A program made the translations under genes and the position numbers. From Methylobacterium sp. 77 (GTDB lineage: Bacteria > Pseudomonadota > Alphaproteobacteria > Rhizobiales > Beijerinckiaceae), in assembly GCF_000372825.1 (NCBI RefSeq), contig NZ_KB910516.1, positions 3,019,825 to 3,083,824 of the forward strand: a DNA stretch of 64,000 nucleotides, in the 5' to 3' direction. Shown here piece by piece: positions 1 to 8,354 of this stretch (position 1 is the stretch's first letter; every line of letters starts with the position of its first letter). The notes under the pieces are model-generated. The model was given only the letters and a program-made list of their open reading frames with translations, searched no databases and was not told where the DNA came from.

Positions 1-1
1 C

Positions 2-1564
2 GTCCAGTTCGGCAACTTCAACCGCAAGGAGATCCGTGGCGACACGACCGGCCGCCTGAACGAGGACGGGACGCTGCTCTACCGCTTCGTCGGCCTCGGC
101 CGCCTCAGCGACAGCCAGACGGATTACGTTCCCTACGACCGCTACGTCATCAATCCGTCCCTCACCTGGAAGCCGGATGCCAGCACGAACTGGACGATCA
201 TCGGCCTGCACCAGAAGGACGCCTACGGCGCCTCCGACGCGTTCCTACCGCGCGAGGGCACCCTCTATCCCGGCCCCAACGGGCTCATCCCGCTAAGCCG
301 CTTCACCGGCGACCGGAACTTCAACACATACGAGACGGTGACGAGCTCGGTCACGAGCCTGTTCGAGCACCGCTTCTCGGATGCGCTCCTGCTGCGGCAG
401 AACCTGCGCTACAGCCATATCGAGGGCACCTATCAGTCCGTCTACGGCAACGTCTTCGGCGCCGACACGCCCTTCCTCGATGCGGCCCGTCGGACGGTGG
501 GGCGCTATACCTATGGGCGCGATGCGATCCGGGACCGGATCAGCACCGATACCAGCGCGCAATACCGCCTGGAAACGGGGCCGGTGTCCCACACCTTCCT
601 CGGCGGCATCGATGTTCGGCAATATTACGAGCGGGCCCGGTCCGGCGGCGGCTACGATCCGCGGCCCTTCGACCTCTACACGCCGACCTATGTCAGCGTG
701 ACGCCGCCGACCCTGTCGGCAGAGCCGGCCCTCGCGCAGAACCAGGCCGGGCTCTACCTCCAGGATCAGGCCCGTCTCGGCTCCTGGATCGTGCTCGCCA
801 GCGTCCGGCACGATTGGGTCAACAGCAATCAGAGGGGGTCCGCGGCCCAAACCGACGAGGCGACCACCGGTCGGATCGGGCTGATGTACGAATTCGCCAA
901 CGGGATGACGCCCTACGTGTCCTACGCCACCTCGTTCAATCCGGTCTTCGGAGGCGGTCTCTGCTCCGGCGGCCTGTGCAAGCCCTTGCAGGGTGAGCAG
1001 ATCGAAGGTGGCATCAAGTACAATCCGCTGCCCTGGCTGAGCGTGAACGCGTCGATCTACGACACGGTGGAGCGCAACCGGCTGACCTCCGACCCGGCCG
1101 GCGGCTTCCTGTCGATCCAGACCGGCAAGGTCGGCATCCAGGGCGGCGAGATCGAGGCGCTCGTCACCATCGCCGGCGATACCGACATCATCGCCGCCTA
1201 TGCCTATACCGATGCGAGGGTGCTCTCCGGCGACACGATCGGCGCGCGGGTGGAATCGATGCCGCTGCATCTGGCCTCGGTCTGGGTGAAGCATCGCTTC
1301 TCCCTCTTCGGCATCCCCGGTTTCCAGGTCGGCGGCGGCGTCCGCTACCTCGGCGAATCCTTCGACGGATCGACCAACAGCTTCAACACGCCGGCCGTGA
1401 CCCTCGCCGACGCGATGATCGGTTGGGAGGACGCGCATTGGCGCGCGCAGATCAACGTATCGAACATCGCCGACACCCAGTACGTCTCGACCTGCCTCTC
1501 CCGCGGCGATTGCTTCGTGGGAACCAGCCGGACCGTCCTCGGCACGCTGACCTACAAGTTCTAG
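2..1564 (+). CDS. TonB-dependent siderophore receptor, C-terminal part (5' end outside window)
   Basis: Outer-membrane receptor that brings ferric-siderophore complexes into the periplasm using TonB energy. The reading frame is open from base 2 and gives about 520 residues. They carry the alternating aromatic/polar strands of a 22-strand beta barrel, with a TDYVPYDRY segment near residue 40 like those of FhuA/FpvA-type receptors. The last residue is Phe (LTYKF), the usual outer-membrane assembly signal. The plug domain and TonB box lie upstream of the window, so the ligand cannot be assigned. A GC-rich hairpin follows the stop. The family call is firm; the hydroxamate or ferrichrome-like specificity is only a guess from general resemblance. 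Confidence 0.9.
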   Translation, partial: VQFGNFNRKEIRGDTTGRLNEDGTLLYRFVGLGRLSDSQTDYVPYDRYVINPSLTWKPDASTNWTIIGLHQKDAYGASDAFLPREGTLYPGPNGLIPLSRFTGDRNFNTYETVTSSVTSLFEHRFSDALLLRQNLRYSHIEGTYQSVYGNVFGADTPFLDAARRTVGRYTYGRDAIRDRISTDTSAQYRLETGPVSHTFLGGIDVRQYYERARSGGGYDPRPFDLYTPTYVSVTPPTLSAEPALAQNQAGLYLQDQARLGSWIVLASVRHDWVNSNQRGSAAQTDEATTGRIGLMYEFANGMTPYVSYATSFNPVFGGGLCSGGLCKPLQGEQIEGGIKYNPLPWLSVNASIYDTVERNRLTSDPAGGFLSIQTGKVGIQGGEIEALVTIAGDTDIIAAYAYTDARVLSGDTIGARVESMPLHLASVWVKHRFSLFGIPGFQVGGGVRYLGESFDGSTNSFNTPAVTLADAMIGWEDAHWRAQINVSNIADTQYVSTCLSRGDCFVGTSRTVLGTLTYKF

Positions 1565-1924
1565 GGCATCCCCCCGGAACGTCGGAACCGGTCTTCGGAA
1601 ACGGCGATGCCTCCTCGAGAGGCTCCGGCATCGTCCTCAGCGCCGGGGCCTGCCGGGCCGCTTGCGAGCTCCACACGCCGCCCCGGACCGGGCGGCGCTT
1701 CTTCAGTCGGAGATCATCGCCGCCCGGTTTGCCGGTGGAAAGTCCGCCCCTCCTTCCACGTGCTCTTGCATCGGTGTCGAGGCGTCCTGTACGGTTCTCG
1801 TCGTCGCCGGAAGGGTGCCCTGGGCGGCCATCATCTGTACGGTAGTGCACGAATTGGTTCTGCGACCTGTCGCCGGGCTCGTTCGTTGTCGGTCGGGGGA
1901 ATCGAGCGGATGTCGGAGGGGGCG
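1565..1924. other. Intergenic region between the receptor gene and gcrA
   Basis: About 360 bases with no convincing gene. It holds the hairpin at 1676-1704 near its 5' side and the gcrA leader at its 3' side. A GANTC methylation site (GAATC, 1899-1903) lies about 20 bases before the gcrA start. Long reading frames crossing it are out-of-frame or upstream extensions of gcrA without recognisable protein sequence. Confidence 0.6.
1676..1704 (+). terminator. Candidate terminator hairpin after the siderophore receptor gene
   Basis: A perfect 8-bp GC stem (CGCCGCCC at 1676-1683 and GGGCGGCG at 1690-1697) with a 6-base loop is followed by CTTCTTC. It lies about 110 bases after the receptor stop. 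The trailing pyrimidine tract is weak, so intrinsic termination is plausible but unproven. Confidence 0.45.
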
Positions 1925-2449
1925 ATGACGGAGACGAGTTCCGGTTGGACGGACGAGCGTGTCGACCTTCTGAAGCGGCTCTGGGACGAGGGGCTGAGCG
2001 CGAGCCAGATCGCCGCGCAGCTCGGCGGCGTCACCCGCAATGCCGTCATCGGCAAGGTCCATCGGCTCGGGCTGTCCGGCCGCGTGAAGGCGGCGGATTC
2101 GCCGGGCAACGGCCGTAAGAAGCCCCCCGCCCGCGAGACCGAGGCGGACAACGTGGTGGAGCTCTCTGCCGCGTCCGATCCCGTCGTGGCGCCGAGCCTG
2201 TCGTTTCCCGAGACCGCTCCCGTCATCCTGCCCCAGAGCACGTCGCTGGCCGCATCGAAGCGCGTCACGATCATGGACCTGCGCGAATCCATGTGCCGCT
2301 GGCCCCTCGGCGATCCGACCTCGCCGGATTTCCATTATTGCGGCGATCGCTCGATCACCGGCCTGCCCTATTGCACCCACCACGCCCAGATCGCGTACCA
2401 GCCGGCTGCGGAGCGCAAGCGCGACCGCCGCGTCGGCGGCTTCCGCTGA
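1925..2449 (+). CDS. gcrA: GcrA family cell cycle regulator
   Basis: GcrA is a sigma70-associated transcription factor that activates cell-cycle genes at CcrM-methylated GANTC promoters in alphaproteobacteria. The 174-residue product has the conserved N-terminal helix-turn-helix (residues 8-53, WTDERVDLLKRLW then ASQIAAQLGG and NAVIGKVHRLGLSGR), a variable linker, and the C-terminal CRWPLGDP...HYCG...YCTHH block that binds RNA polymerase sigma. The length matches the Caulobacter protein of about 173 residues. ATG 1925 is chosen because GGAGGGGG lies 2-3 bases upstream of it. An in-frame ATG at 1910 has no such site. A GAATC site in the leader could allow methylation-dependent control. Confidence 0.95.
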   Translation: MTETSSGWTDERVDLLKRLWDEGLSASQIAAQLGGVTRNAVIGKVHRLGLSGRVKAADSPGNGRKKPPARETEADNVVELSAASDPVVAPSLSFPETAPVILPQSTSLAASKRVTIMDLRESMCRWPLGDPTSPDFHYCGDRSITGLPYCTHHAQIAYQPAAERKRDRRVGGFR

Positions 2450-2494
2450 GGCGGAGGCTTCCCGAGCGGGGCTGAATTTTAACCGACGAACCAT

Positions 2495-2528
2495 GCCGTC
2501 ATTCCGGGCGCCGCCCCGGAACGACGGG
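2495..2528. repeat. Palindromic element between gcrA and the aminotransferase
   Basis: The segment folds as CCGTC-AT-TCCGGG, a short loop, then CCCGGA-AC-GACGG. The arms pair almost perfectly and include symmetric AT/AC interior positions. It lies between convergent genes and resembles the CGTCATTCCGGG-type dispersed palindromes of Rhizobiales genomes (from general knowledge). It may also act as a bidirectional transcription or mRNA end. No second copy was noticed in this window. Confidence 0.5.
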
Positions 2529-2635
2529 TCATGCGTATGGCCCGATGCGCCGTCCGTAAATGCCGACGTCCCGGCTCTTCATCCGAGACCGAGGGCGACG
2601 ATCCCGAGAGGAAGAGCCGCTCGGGGTCGCCCGTT

Positions 2636-3919
2636 TCAGGCGGCCTGCTTCGACTGGATCTCGATTCCGGCGAGCAGGATGCAGAGCGCGATCCCCTCCG
2701 CCGCCGCCTTCACGTCCGAGAGCGAGGGGAAGGTCGGCGCAAGGCGCAGGGTGCGGTCGTGAGGATCGCGTCCATAGGGTGAGGTCGCGCCGGCGGGCGT
2801 CAGGGCGATGCCGGCTTCCTTGGCGAGGGCGACGACCCGCTGGGCCGCGCCGTCCACCGTATCGACGGTGATGAAATAGCCGCCTTCGGGCTTCGTCCAG
2901 ACAGCGGCGCCGGTTCCGCCCAGACGGGCCTCCAGGGCGTCGAGGACCGCCTCGAATTTCGGCGCGATGAGGGCGCGCTGCTTGTCCATATGCGCCTCGA
3001 TGCCGGCCATGTTCTTCAGGAAGCGCACGTGGCGCAGCTGGTTGAGCTTGTCCGGCCCGATGGTGCGGAAGAAGGCGCGGCCGAGGAACCAGCGCACGTT
3101 CTCCGGCGAGGAGGCGAAGACGGCGAGGCCCGCTCCCGCCAGGGTCACCTTCGAGGTGGAGGCGAAGATGAAGGCCCGATCGGGATGCCCGGCCTCCTCG
3201 CAGAGGGACAGGATGTCGGCGAGCACGTGATGCGTCGCGGTGAGGTGGTGGACGGCGTAGGCATTGTCCCAGAACAGCCGGAAATCGGGCGCGCCCGTCT
3301 CCATGGCCGCGAGGCGCCGCACGGTCTCGTCGGAATAGGTCTCGCCGCTCGGATTGGCGTATTTCGGCACGCACCACATGCCCTTCACGGCCGGATCGGC
3401 CGCGAGCCTCTCGACCACGTCCATGTCCGGTCCGGCGCCGGTCATGGGCACCGGCAGCATGCGGATGCCGAGGGCCTCGCAGATGGCGAAGTGGCGGTCG
3501 TAGCCCGGGACGGGGCAGAGGAAGACCGGCTCCTGCTCCTGCGCCCAGGGCTTCGGCGAGCCGGGCACGCCCCTCAGCAGCGCCCAGGCAATGCAATCGT
3601 GCATGAGGGCGAGGCTGGAATTGTCGCCGATGACGATCTGGGCCGGCGGCGCCTGAACCAGGGGCGCGAACAGGGCGCGGGCCTCGGGCATCCCCTGGAG
3701 GCCACCGTAATTGCGCGCATCCTCACCCGATTCGCCGAAATGGTCGCCATTGCCCGGAAGCGACATCATCGCGCTCGACAGGTCGAGCTGCTCCGGCGCG
3801 GGCTTGCCGCGGGTCATGTCGAGCTTGAGGCCACGGGCCTTGAAGGCCTCGTAGGCGTCGCGGGTCTCGGCGTGAAGCGCCTCGCGGGCGGCGGGATCGA
3901 GGGAAGCGAGGGTCGTCAT
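2636..3919 (-). CDS. PLP-dependent aminotransferase, aspartate aminotransferase subgroup 1c (PF12897-like)
   Basis: Fold-type I pyridoxal-phosphate enzyme, 427 residues. It resembles the actinobacterial/proteobacterial aspartate aminotransferases of the Asp_aminotransf (PF12897) family. Visible landmarks are NYGGLQG near residue 70, GDNSSLALMHD near 98, KYANPSGETYSD near 186-197 (substrate/PLP Asn and Pro), FWDNAYAVHHL with the PLP-ring Asp at 218, and STSKVTLAGAG with the Schiff-base Lys at 257. It probably transaminates aspartate or a related amino acid with 2-oxoglutarate. It stands alone, convergent with gcrA, with no pathway neighbours that would narrow the substrate. Confidence 0.88.
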   Translation of the reverse strand: MTTLASLDPAAREALHAETRDAYEAFKARGLKLDMTRGKPAPEQLDLSSAMMSLPGNGDHFGESGEDARNYGGLQGMPEARALFAPLVQAPPAQIVIGDNSSLALMHDCIAWALLRGVPGSPKPWAQEQEPVFLCPVPGYDRHFAICEALGIRMLPVPMTGAGPDMDVVERLAADPAVKGMWCVPKYANPSGETYSDETVRRLAAMETGAPDFRLFWDNAYAVHHLTATHHVLADILSLCEEAGHPDRAFIFASTSKVTLAGAGLAVFASSPENVRWFLGRAFFRTIGPDKLNQLRHVRFLKNMAGIEAHMDKQRALIAPKFEAVLDALEARLGGTGAAVWTKPEGGYFITVDTVDGAAQRVVALAKEAGIALTPAGATSPYGRDPHDRTLRLAPTFPSLSDVKAAAEGIALCILLAGIEIQSKQAA

Positions 3920-4041
3920 GGGGATGCGCTCATGTCGGTATGCGGTGCCCCGTCCTTAAAGGTTCAGGGGGCCGATGGGGAGGGGTTCGTACCAGACCTC
4001 GATGAGCCCGACCTATGGGACAGGCTCACGGAGACCGGGTG

Positions 4042-5007
4042 TCAGGCGGGAATGCCCCATAACCAGGCCGCACCCCGCACGCCGGAGGCGTCGCCGTGGC
4101 GGCTCACCCGGATCGGCGTCGCGCACTCCTCCGAGAAGACGTGCGGCCGAATGAGGCCGCCGAGATCGCCGGTGAGTTCGGGCACCGTCGACAGGCCGCC
4201 GCCGAGAACCACCACATCGGGATCGAGGATGTTGATCACCCCGGCGATGCTGCGGCCGAGGCGGTCGCGGTAGCGGGCGATGCTCTCGCGGGCCGTCGCA
4301 TCGCCCGCTCGCGCGGCGGCGACGACGGCCTCCCCGGTGGAGCCGACCATTCCGGCTCGCCGGCCATGGTCGGCGGCGAGGCCCGGACCGGACAGCCAGG
4401 TCTCGATACAGCCGTGACGGCCGCAATAGCAGGCGGGGCCGGGCCGCTCGTCGTCGCGGGGAGCGGGCAGCGGATTGTGCCCCCATTCTCCGGCGATGCG
4501 GTTGGCGCCCGACACGGCGACCCCGTCGATCGCGATGCCGGAGCCGACGCCGGTCCCGAGGATGACGGCCCAGACGATCCGGGCACCCGCGCCGGCGCCG
4601 TCCACGGCCTCCGAGACAGCGAGGCAATTGGCGTCGTTCTCGGCGCGTACCGGCCGGCCGAGCCGAGCCTCGAGATCGGCGACGAAGGGTCGTCCGTTCA
4701 GCCAGACCGAGTTGGCGTTCTTCACGAGGCCGCTACCGGGCGTGATCGCGCCCGGCATCCCGATACCGATACGGGCTCGTTCAACGGAGGCCTGGTCGAT
4801 GGAGGCTTGGTCGACGGAGGTCTGGCAGCCCGCCTCCGATTCGAGGCGCAGGACGAGAGCGAGGATCGCGGCGAGCGTGGCGTCGTAATCGTGACGCGGC
4901 GTCGCGATCCGCGCCTCGGCACGAACGGCTCCGCCGGCATCGAGGACGATGCCGGCGATCTTGGTGCCACCGAGGTCGATCCCGATGCGCAGGCGCGTCG
5001 GGTCCAT
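4042..5007 (-). CDS. ROK family sugar kinase (fructokinase/N-acetylhexosamine kinase type)
   Basis: Cytosolic ATP-dependent hexose kinase, 321 residues. The N-terminal phosphate-binding loop GIDLGGTKIAG is at residues 9-19. The catalytic Asp is in AENDANC (about 125). The ROK zinc site is visible as GEWGHNP (His 177) plus CYCGRHGC (Cys 193, 195, 200), followed by IETWLSGPG. Fructose, glucose, mannose or N-acetylglucosamine are all possible substrates. A short imperfect five-residue repeat (SVDQA-SIDQA-SVERA, residues 64-78) occupies a surface region. It starts 9 bases after the dctA stop, so the two are probably co-transcribed, which is an unexplained pairing. Confidence 0.9.
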   Translation of the reverse strand: MDPTRLRIGIDLGGTKIAGIVLDAGGAVRAEARIATPRHDYDATLAAILALVLRLESEAGCQTSVDQASIDQASVERARIGIGMPGAITPGSGLVKNANSVWLNGRPFVADLEARLGRPVRAENDANCLAVSEAVDGAGAGARIVWAVILGTGVGSGIAIDGVAVSGANRIAGEWGHNPLPAPRDDERPGPACYCGRHGCIETWLSGPGLAADHGRRAGMVGSTGEAVVAAARAGDATARESIARYRDRLGRSIAGVINILDPDVVVLGGGLSTVPELTGDLGGLIRPHVFSEECATPIRVSRHGDASGVRGAAWLWGIPA

Positions 5008-5016
5008 GACGCGGCT

Positions 5017-6408
5017 CTACTGGGCGGCGACGGCTGGACGGGGAGCGGGCTCCGAATCCATGTTCGGCGAATGGTCCGAGATGTCCGTGCCGATGGAGAT
5101 GGGGTTGTCCATCACCTCTTTCAGCTTGTCGAGATCGAGCTCTCCCTCCCAGCGGCTGACCACGACGGTGGCCACGCCGTTGCCGATGAGGTTCGTGAGC
5201 GCCCGGCATTCCGACATGAACTTGTCGACGCCGAGGATCAGGGTCATGGCGGCCACCGGCACCGGATTGTTGGGGATGGCGCTGAGCGTGGCCGCGAGGG
5301 TGATGAAGCCGGCGCCGGTGACGCCCGAGGCGCCCTTTGAGGTCAGCATCGCCACGAGGATGATGGTGGCATACTGGCCGAACGACAGGTCCGCGCCCAC
5401 GGCCTGGGCCAGGAACAGCGACGCCAGCGTCATGTAGATGTTGGTGCCGTCGAGATTGAACGAGTAGCCGGTGGGGATGACGAGGCCGACCACCGAATCG
5501 GAGGCACCGAGGCGGCGCATCTTCGTCATCATGTGCGGCAGCACCGTCTCGGAGGACGAGGTGCCGAGCACGATGAGGAGTTCGTCCTTGATGTAGGCCA
5601 GGAACTTGAAGATCGAGAAGCCGGCCACCCGGGCGATGCCGCCGAGCACCAGGACCACGAACAGGAAGGCCGTGACGTAGAAGGTGCCGACGAGCCAGGC
5701 GAGATCGACCACCTTGCCGATGCCGTACTGACCGATGGTGAAGGCCATGGCGCCGAAGGCACCGATGGGCGCGAGCTTCACCACGAGGCCGATGATGCGG
5801 AAGAAGATCTGCCCCATCGAGTCGATGGCGTGGGTGATGGCTTCGCCGCGCTTGCCCATGCCGGTGACGACGACGCCGGTGAGGATCGAGATCAGCAGGA
5901 CCTGGAGCAGGTCGCCGGTGGCGAAGGCGTCGAAGAAGCTCTTCGGGATCAGCGCCATGATATGGCCGGTGACGGAATCGTCGGCCGCCATCTTGGCGTA
6001 TTTCTCGACCGACTTGCCGTCGAGCTTGCTCACGTCGGCATTGAAGCCGGCGCCGGGCTTGACGACCTCGCCGACGAGGACGCCGATCAGGAGGGCGATG
6101 GTGGAGACCACCTCGAAATAGACCAGCGCCTTCAGGCCGACGCGGCCGACCTTCTTGAGGTCGCCGATGGAGGCGATGCCGTGGACGATGGTGCAGAAGA
6201 TGATCGGCGCGATCATCATCTTGATCAGCGCGATGAAGGCGTCGCCCATCCATTTGACGGACTTGCCCCATTCGGGATGCAGGTAGCCGAGCAGGATGCC
6301 GAGCCCGATGGCGATCAGCACCTGAATGTAGAGGACTTTATACCAAGGCTCATGAGGGGGTGCCACGGTCGGCGCGCTGCCTCCGGCATGGAATGTGGTC
6401 TGAGCCAT
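5017..6408 (-). CDS. dctA: C4-dicarboxylate:cation symporter DctA
   Basis: Inner-membrane symporter for succinate, fumarate and malate (DAACS/glutamate-transporter fold), 463 residues. Family signatures are all present: the serine-rich loop [13 protein letters not shown] (Ser 284-286), [12 protein letters not shown] (314-325) and [12 protein letters not shown] (357-368), with eight or so hydrophobic helices. An AGGGA ribosome site lies 2-3 bases before the ATG. The ROK kinase gene follows within 9 bases. No dctB/dctD two-component genes are in this window. Identification to dctA rather than gltP rests on close resemblance to rhizobial DctA. Confidence 0.93.
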   Translation of the reverse strand: MAQTTFHAGGSAPTVAPPHEPWYKVLYIQVLIAIGLGILLGYLHPEWGKSVKWMGDAFIALIKMMIAPIIFCTIVHGIASIGDLKKVGRVGLKALVYFEVVSTIALLIGVLVGEVVKPGAGFNADVSKLDGKSVEKYAKMAADDSVTGHIMALIPKSFFDAFATGDLLQVLLISILTGVVVTGMGKRGEAITHAIDSMGQIFFRIIGLVVKLAPIGAFGAMAFTIGQYGIGKVVDLAWLVGTFYVTAFLFVVLVLGGIARVAGFSIFKFLAYIKDELLIVLGTSSSETVLPHMMTKMRRLGASDSVVGLVIPTGYSFNLDGTNIYMTLASLFLAQAVGADLSFGQYATIILVAMLTSKGASGVTGAGFITLAATLSAIPNNPVPVAAMTLILGVDKFMSECRALTNLIGNGVATVVVSRWEGELDLDKLKEVMDNPISIGTDISDHSPNMDSEPAPRPAVAAQ

Positions 6409-6532
6409 GTTCCCTCACTAGCGCCTCTCCGGACGCATGTTCGTATGTCTTGTAGAGACGCTAGCGAGTTTAATCCTTCTGCTCAACGAGACTTCGGGTG
6501 ATAATCTTTGTTTCTCGCCGAAAGGGTGAGGG

Positions 6533-6569
6533 TGGGCCGTTTCTGTAACTTAACTGAAGAAACGGCCCA
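6533..6569. terminator. Strong 12-bp hairpin between dctA and the CYTH gene
   Basis: Perfect inverted repeat TGGGCCGTTTCT / AGAAACGGCCCA with a 13-base AT-rich loop. It lies downstream of the minus-strand CYTH gene and upstream of the dctA promoter region. It lacks a T-run on either strand. It could end the CYTH transcript or act in dctA leader control. Confidence 0.5.
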
Positions 6570-6625
6570 GCGCATCGCGATGACCGGCGACGGTCGCAGG
6601 ACGGATCGGCGCGGGGTCGTCCTGG

Positions 6626-6658
6626 CCCGAGACGAGGGCGGATGGCCTTCGTCTCGGG
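6626..6658 (-). terminator. Hairpin immediately after the CYTH gene stop
   Basis: Ten-base perfect arms (CCCGAGACGA at 6626-6635 and its complement at 6649-6658) begin 7 bases beyond the CYTH stop codon on the minus strand. No T-tract follows, so it is a terminator-like or mRNA-stabilising stem rather than a textbook intrinsic terminator. Confidence 0.45.
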
Positions 6659-6664
6659 GGCGAC

Positions 6665-7588
6665 TTAGGTCTGCTGGGTGCGGCGGGGGCGCACGGTCCA
6701 GCGCTCGAATTCGGCCGCAGGATCGTCGTCGCTGGCGGGGGCACGGGGCTGCTGCGACGCTCCCAGGGCCTGGGACAGGCTCTCGATGACGTCGTCGATC
6801 CGCGCGTCGGGCCGCGGCTGGTGTTCGGAGGTGGAGGTTTCGTCCGCGGCAGGTTCTTCCCGGCGTTCCTCGCTCCGCTCTTCGACGACCGGCTGGGGCG
6901 TCGGCTCTTCCACCGCGACGGAAGCGGGCGCGGCGGCCTTCGCGGCGAGGGCGGCGGCACGGCGGTTCGCACGCAAGGTCGCCTCGTCCTCGCCGACCTT
7001 CTGCGACGGAGCGGTGTACTCGCCGGATTTCGGCGGCGGGGCGTTGAAGCGGCCGAAGCCGAAGCGGGGCTCGAGGAGATCGAGGATCGCGTCGAGGGCC
7101 GCGTTGTCGAGGGCGACCTCGCCGGTCTGCGGAACGCCCTGGATCGCGACGGAGTGGCGATCGTAGGCGGGGTTCTCGGTGACGTCCTCGCCGAACCAGG
7201 CCGGGGCCGTGAATGCAGCGGCCTGACCGGGCTCGTCGAACACGACGCTGACGAGGTCGAGGGCGCCCGGCGTCGCATAGCGATCGATCAGGGCCTCGCG
7301 GCCATTGCCGAGGCCCACCACCGCGCGGTCATAGGCAGCCTTGCCCGAACACACGTCGAGGAGTGCGTCGCCATGGGCGCGGGGGACATCGGTCCGCTCC
7401 TCGCTCGACGTTCCGTCGGCCGCCGTGGTGACGAGGACGAGATGGCAATTCTGCCCGTCGACGCGCACGTAGGAGGTGCGACCGGCCTGGGGGGCGAAGT
7501 AGCCCTCGGTGATCTTCGAACCGCCGCGCTCCTTGCGGATCAGACGGACGAGGGAGGGGGCGACCAGAAACCGACGAACGACACTCAT
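6665..7588 (-). CDS. CYTH domain protein with long disordered C-terminal tail
   Basis: CYTH proteins form an eight-stranded tunnel that binds triphosphates or nucleotides with metal. The N-terminal 170 residues fit the family: RRFLV near residue 5, KITEGYF near 25, YVRV near 39, paired Glu in SSEERTDVP near 62, DRYATPG near 103, LDLVSVVFDEPG (acidic strand) and FTAPAWFGEDVTENPAYDR near 130-148. The typical ExExK start is degenerate (VVRRFLV). Residues from about 190 to 307 are Pro/Ala/Glu-rich, low complexity and probably disordered, an addition absent from ordinary CYTH enzymes of about 155 residues. Enzymatic activity (triphosphatase versus cyclase) cannot be told. Two hairpins follow the gene. 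Confidence 0.7.
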   Translation of the reverse strand: MSVVRRFLVAPSLVRLIRKERGGSKITEGYFAPQAGRTSYVRVDGQNCHLVLVTTAADGTSSEERTDVPRAHGDALLDVCSGKAAYDRAVVGLGNGREALIDRYATPGALDLVSVVFDEPGQAAAFTAPAWFGEDVTENPAYDRHSVAIQGVPQTGEVALDNAALDAILDLLEPRFGFGRFNAPPPKSGEYTAPSQKVGEDEATLRANRRAAALAAKAAAPASVAVEEPTPQPVVEERSEERREEPAADETSTSEHQPRPDARIDDVIESLSQALGASQQPRAPASDDDPAAEFERWTVRPRRTQQT

Positions 7589-7882
7589 ATGCTTTATCCC
7601 CCGAGTCGGCTCGTCACGGCAGGCGGTCCCTCGGGATCGTCATGCCGTGGGCGCCAGAGAACGGCGCCATGCGAAGCCCTAAGCCTGTTTCGGCAGCGAC
7701 GGAACGGCTCGGCCTATGGAAACCATGTGGCCCGAGCCATCCAGATGCGGCCGTTCTCCAGCGTGACGACCAGTTCGGTGCGTATTGCCGAAGACCAAGC
7801 TTCTTGGACTAAGGAAAAAACGGCCCAAATCAAGGCCGAGCGGATCGCGAATCTCGAATTGTCACCCCTCATCCAAAACTGA

Positions 7883-8290
7883 TCAGGTATTCGGCTCGAA
7901 ACGGAGCGAAACGCCGTTCATGCAGTAGCGCAGGCCCGTCGGTGCGGGGCCATCGTCGAAAACGTGGCCGAGATGACCTTTGCAGCGTGCGCAATGCACT
8001 TCGGTCCGCACCATCCAGTGGCTGCGGTCGGATTTGGTCTCCACCGCACCGTCGATCGGATCGAAGAAGCTCGGCCAGCCGGTGCCGGATTCGAATTTGG
8101 TGGTGTTCTCGAACAGCGGCGCATCGCAGCCGGCGCAGTGGAACGTGCCCGGCCGCTTCTCGGCGTTGTGGCAGCTCGTCCCCGCCCGCTCCGTCCCGTG
8201 CTCGCGCAGGACGCGATACTGATCCGGCGTCAGGATCTGGCGCCACTCGGCTTCCGTCCGCTCGACAGTGCCGTTCTGGGTCTCGGTCAT
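7883..8290 (-). CDS. msrB: Peptide-methionine (R)-S-oxide reductase MsrB
   Basis: Repairs the R epimer of methionine sulfoxide in proteins. The 135-residue product has both structural zinc pairs (HCAGC, Cys 52/55, and HCARC, Cys 100/103), the GTGWPSFF loop, GHLGHVF, and the catalytic Cys 123 in RYCMNGVSLRF. Cys 40 (TSCHN) could serve as the recycling cysteine. The start is placed at the second of two adjacent ATGs because GGAGG lies 5 bases before it. An upstream in-frame extension to 8350 has no ribosome site. The 294 bases on its 3' side hold no other gene. Confidence 0.95.
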   Translation of the reverse strand: MTETQNGTVERTEAEWRQILTPDQYRVLREHGTERAGTSCHNAEKRPGTFHCAGCDAPLFENTTKFESGTGWPSFFDPIDGAVETKSDRSHWMVRTEVHCARCKGHLGHVFDDGPAPTGLRYCMNGVSLRFEPNT

Positions 8291-8354
8291 CATGGCCTCC
8301 GCTTCGTCGGGATGACCCGGTAAGATAGGTATTCCAGTGACATCCGGCACCCGG

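Noticed and set aside
4096..5340. Plus-strand frame of 414 codons opposite the ROK kinase and dctA
   Set aside because: Crosses two good genes on the other strand and has no domain.
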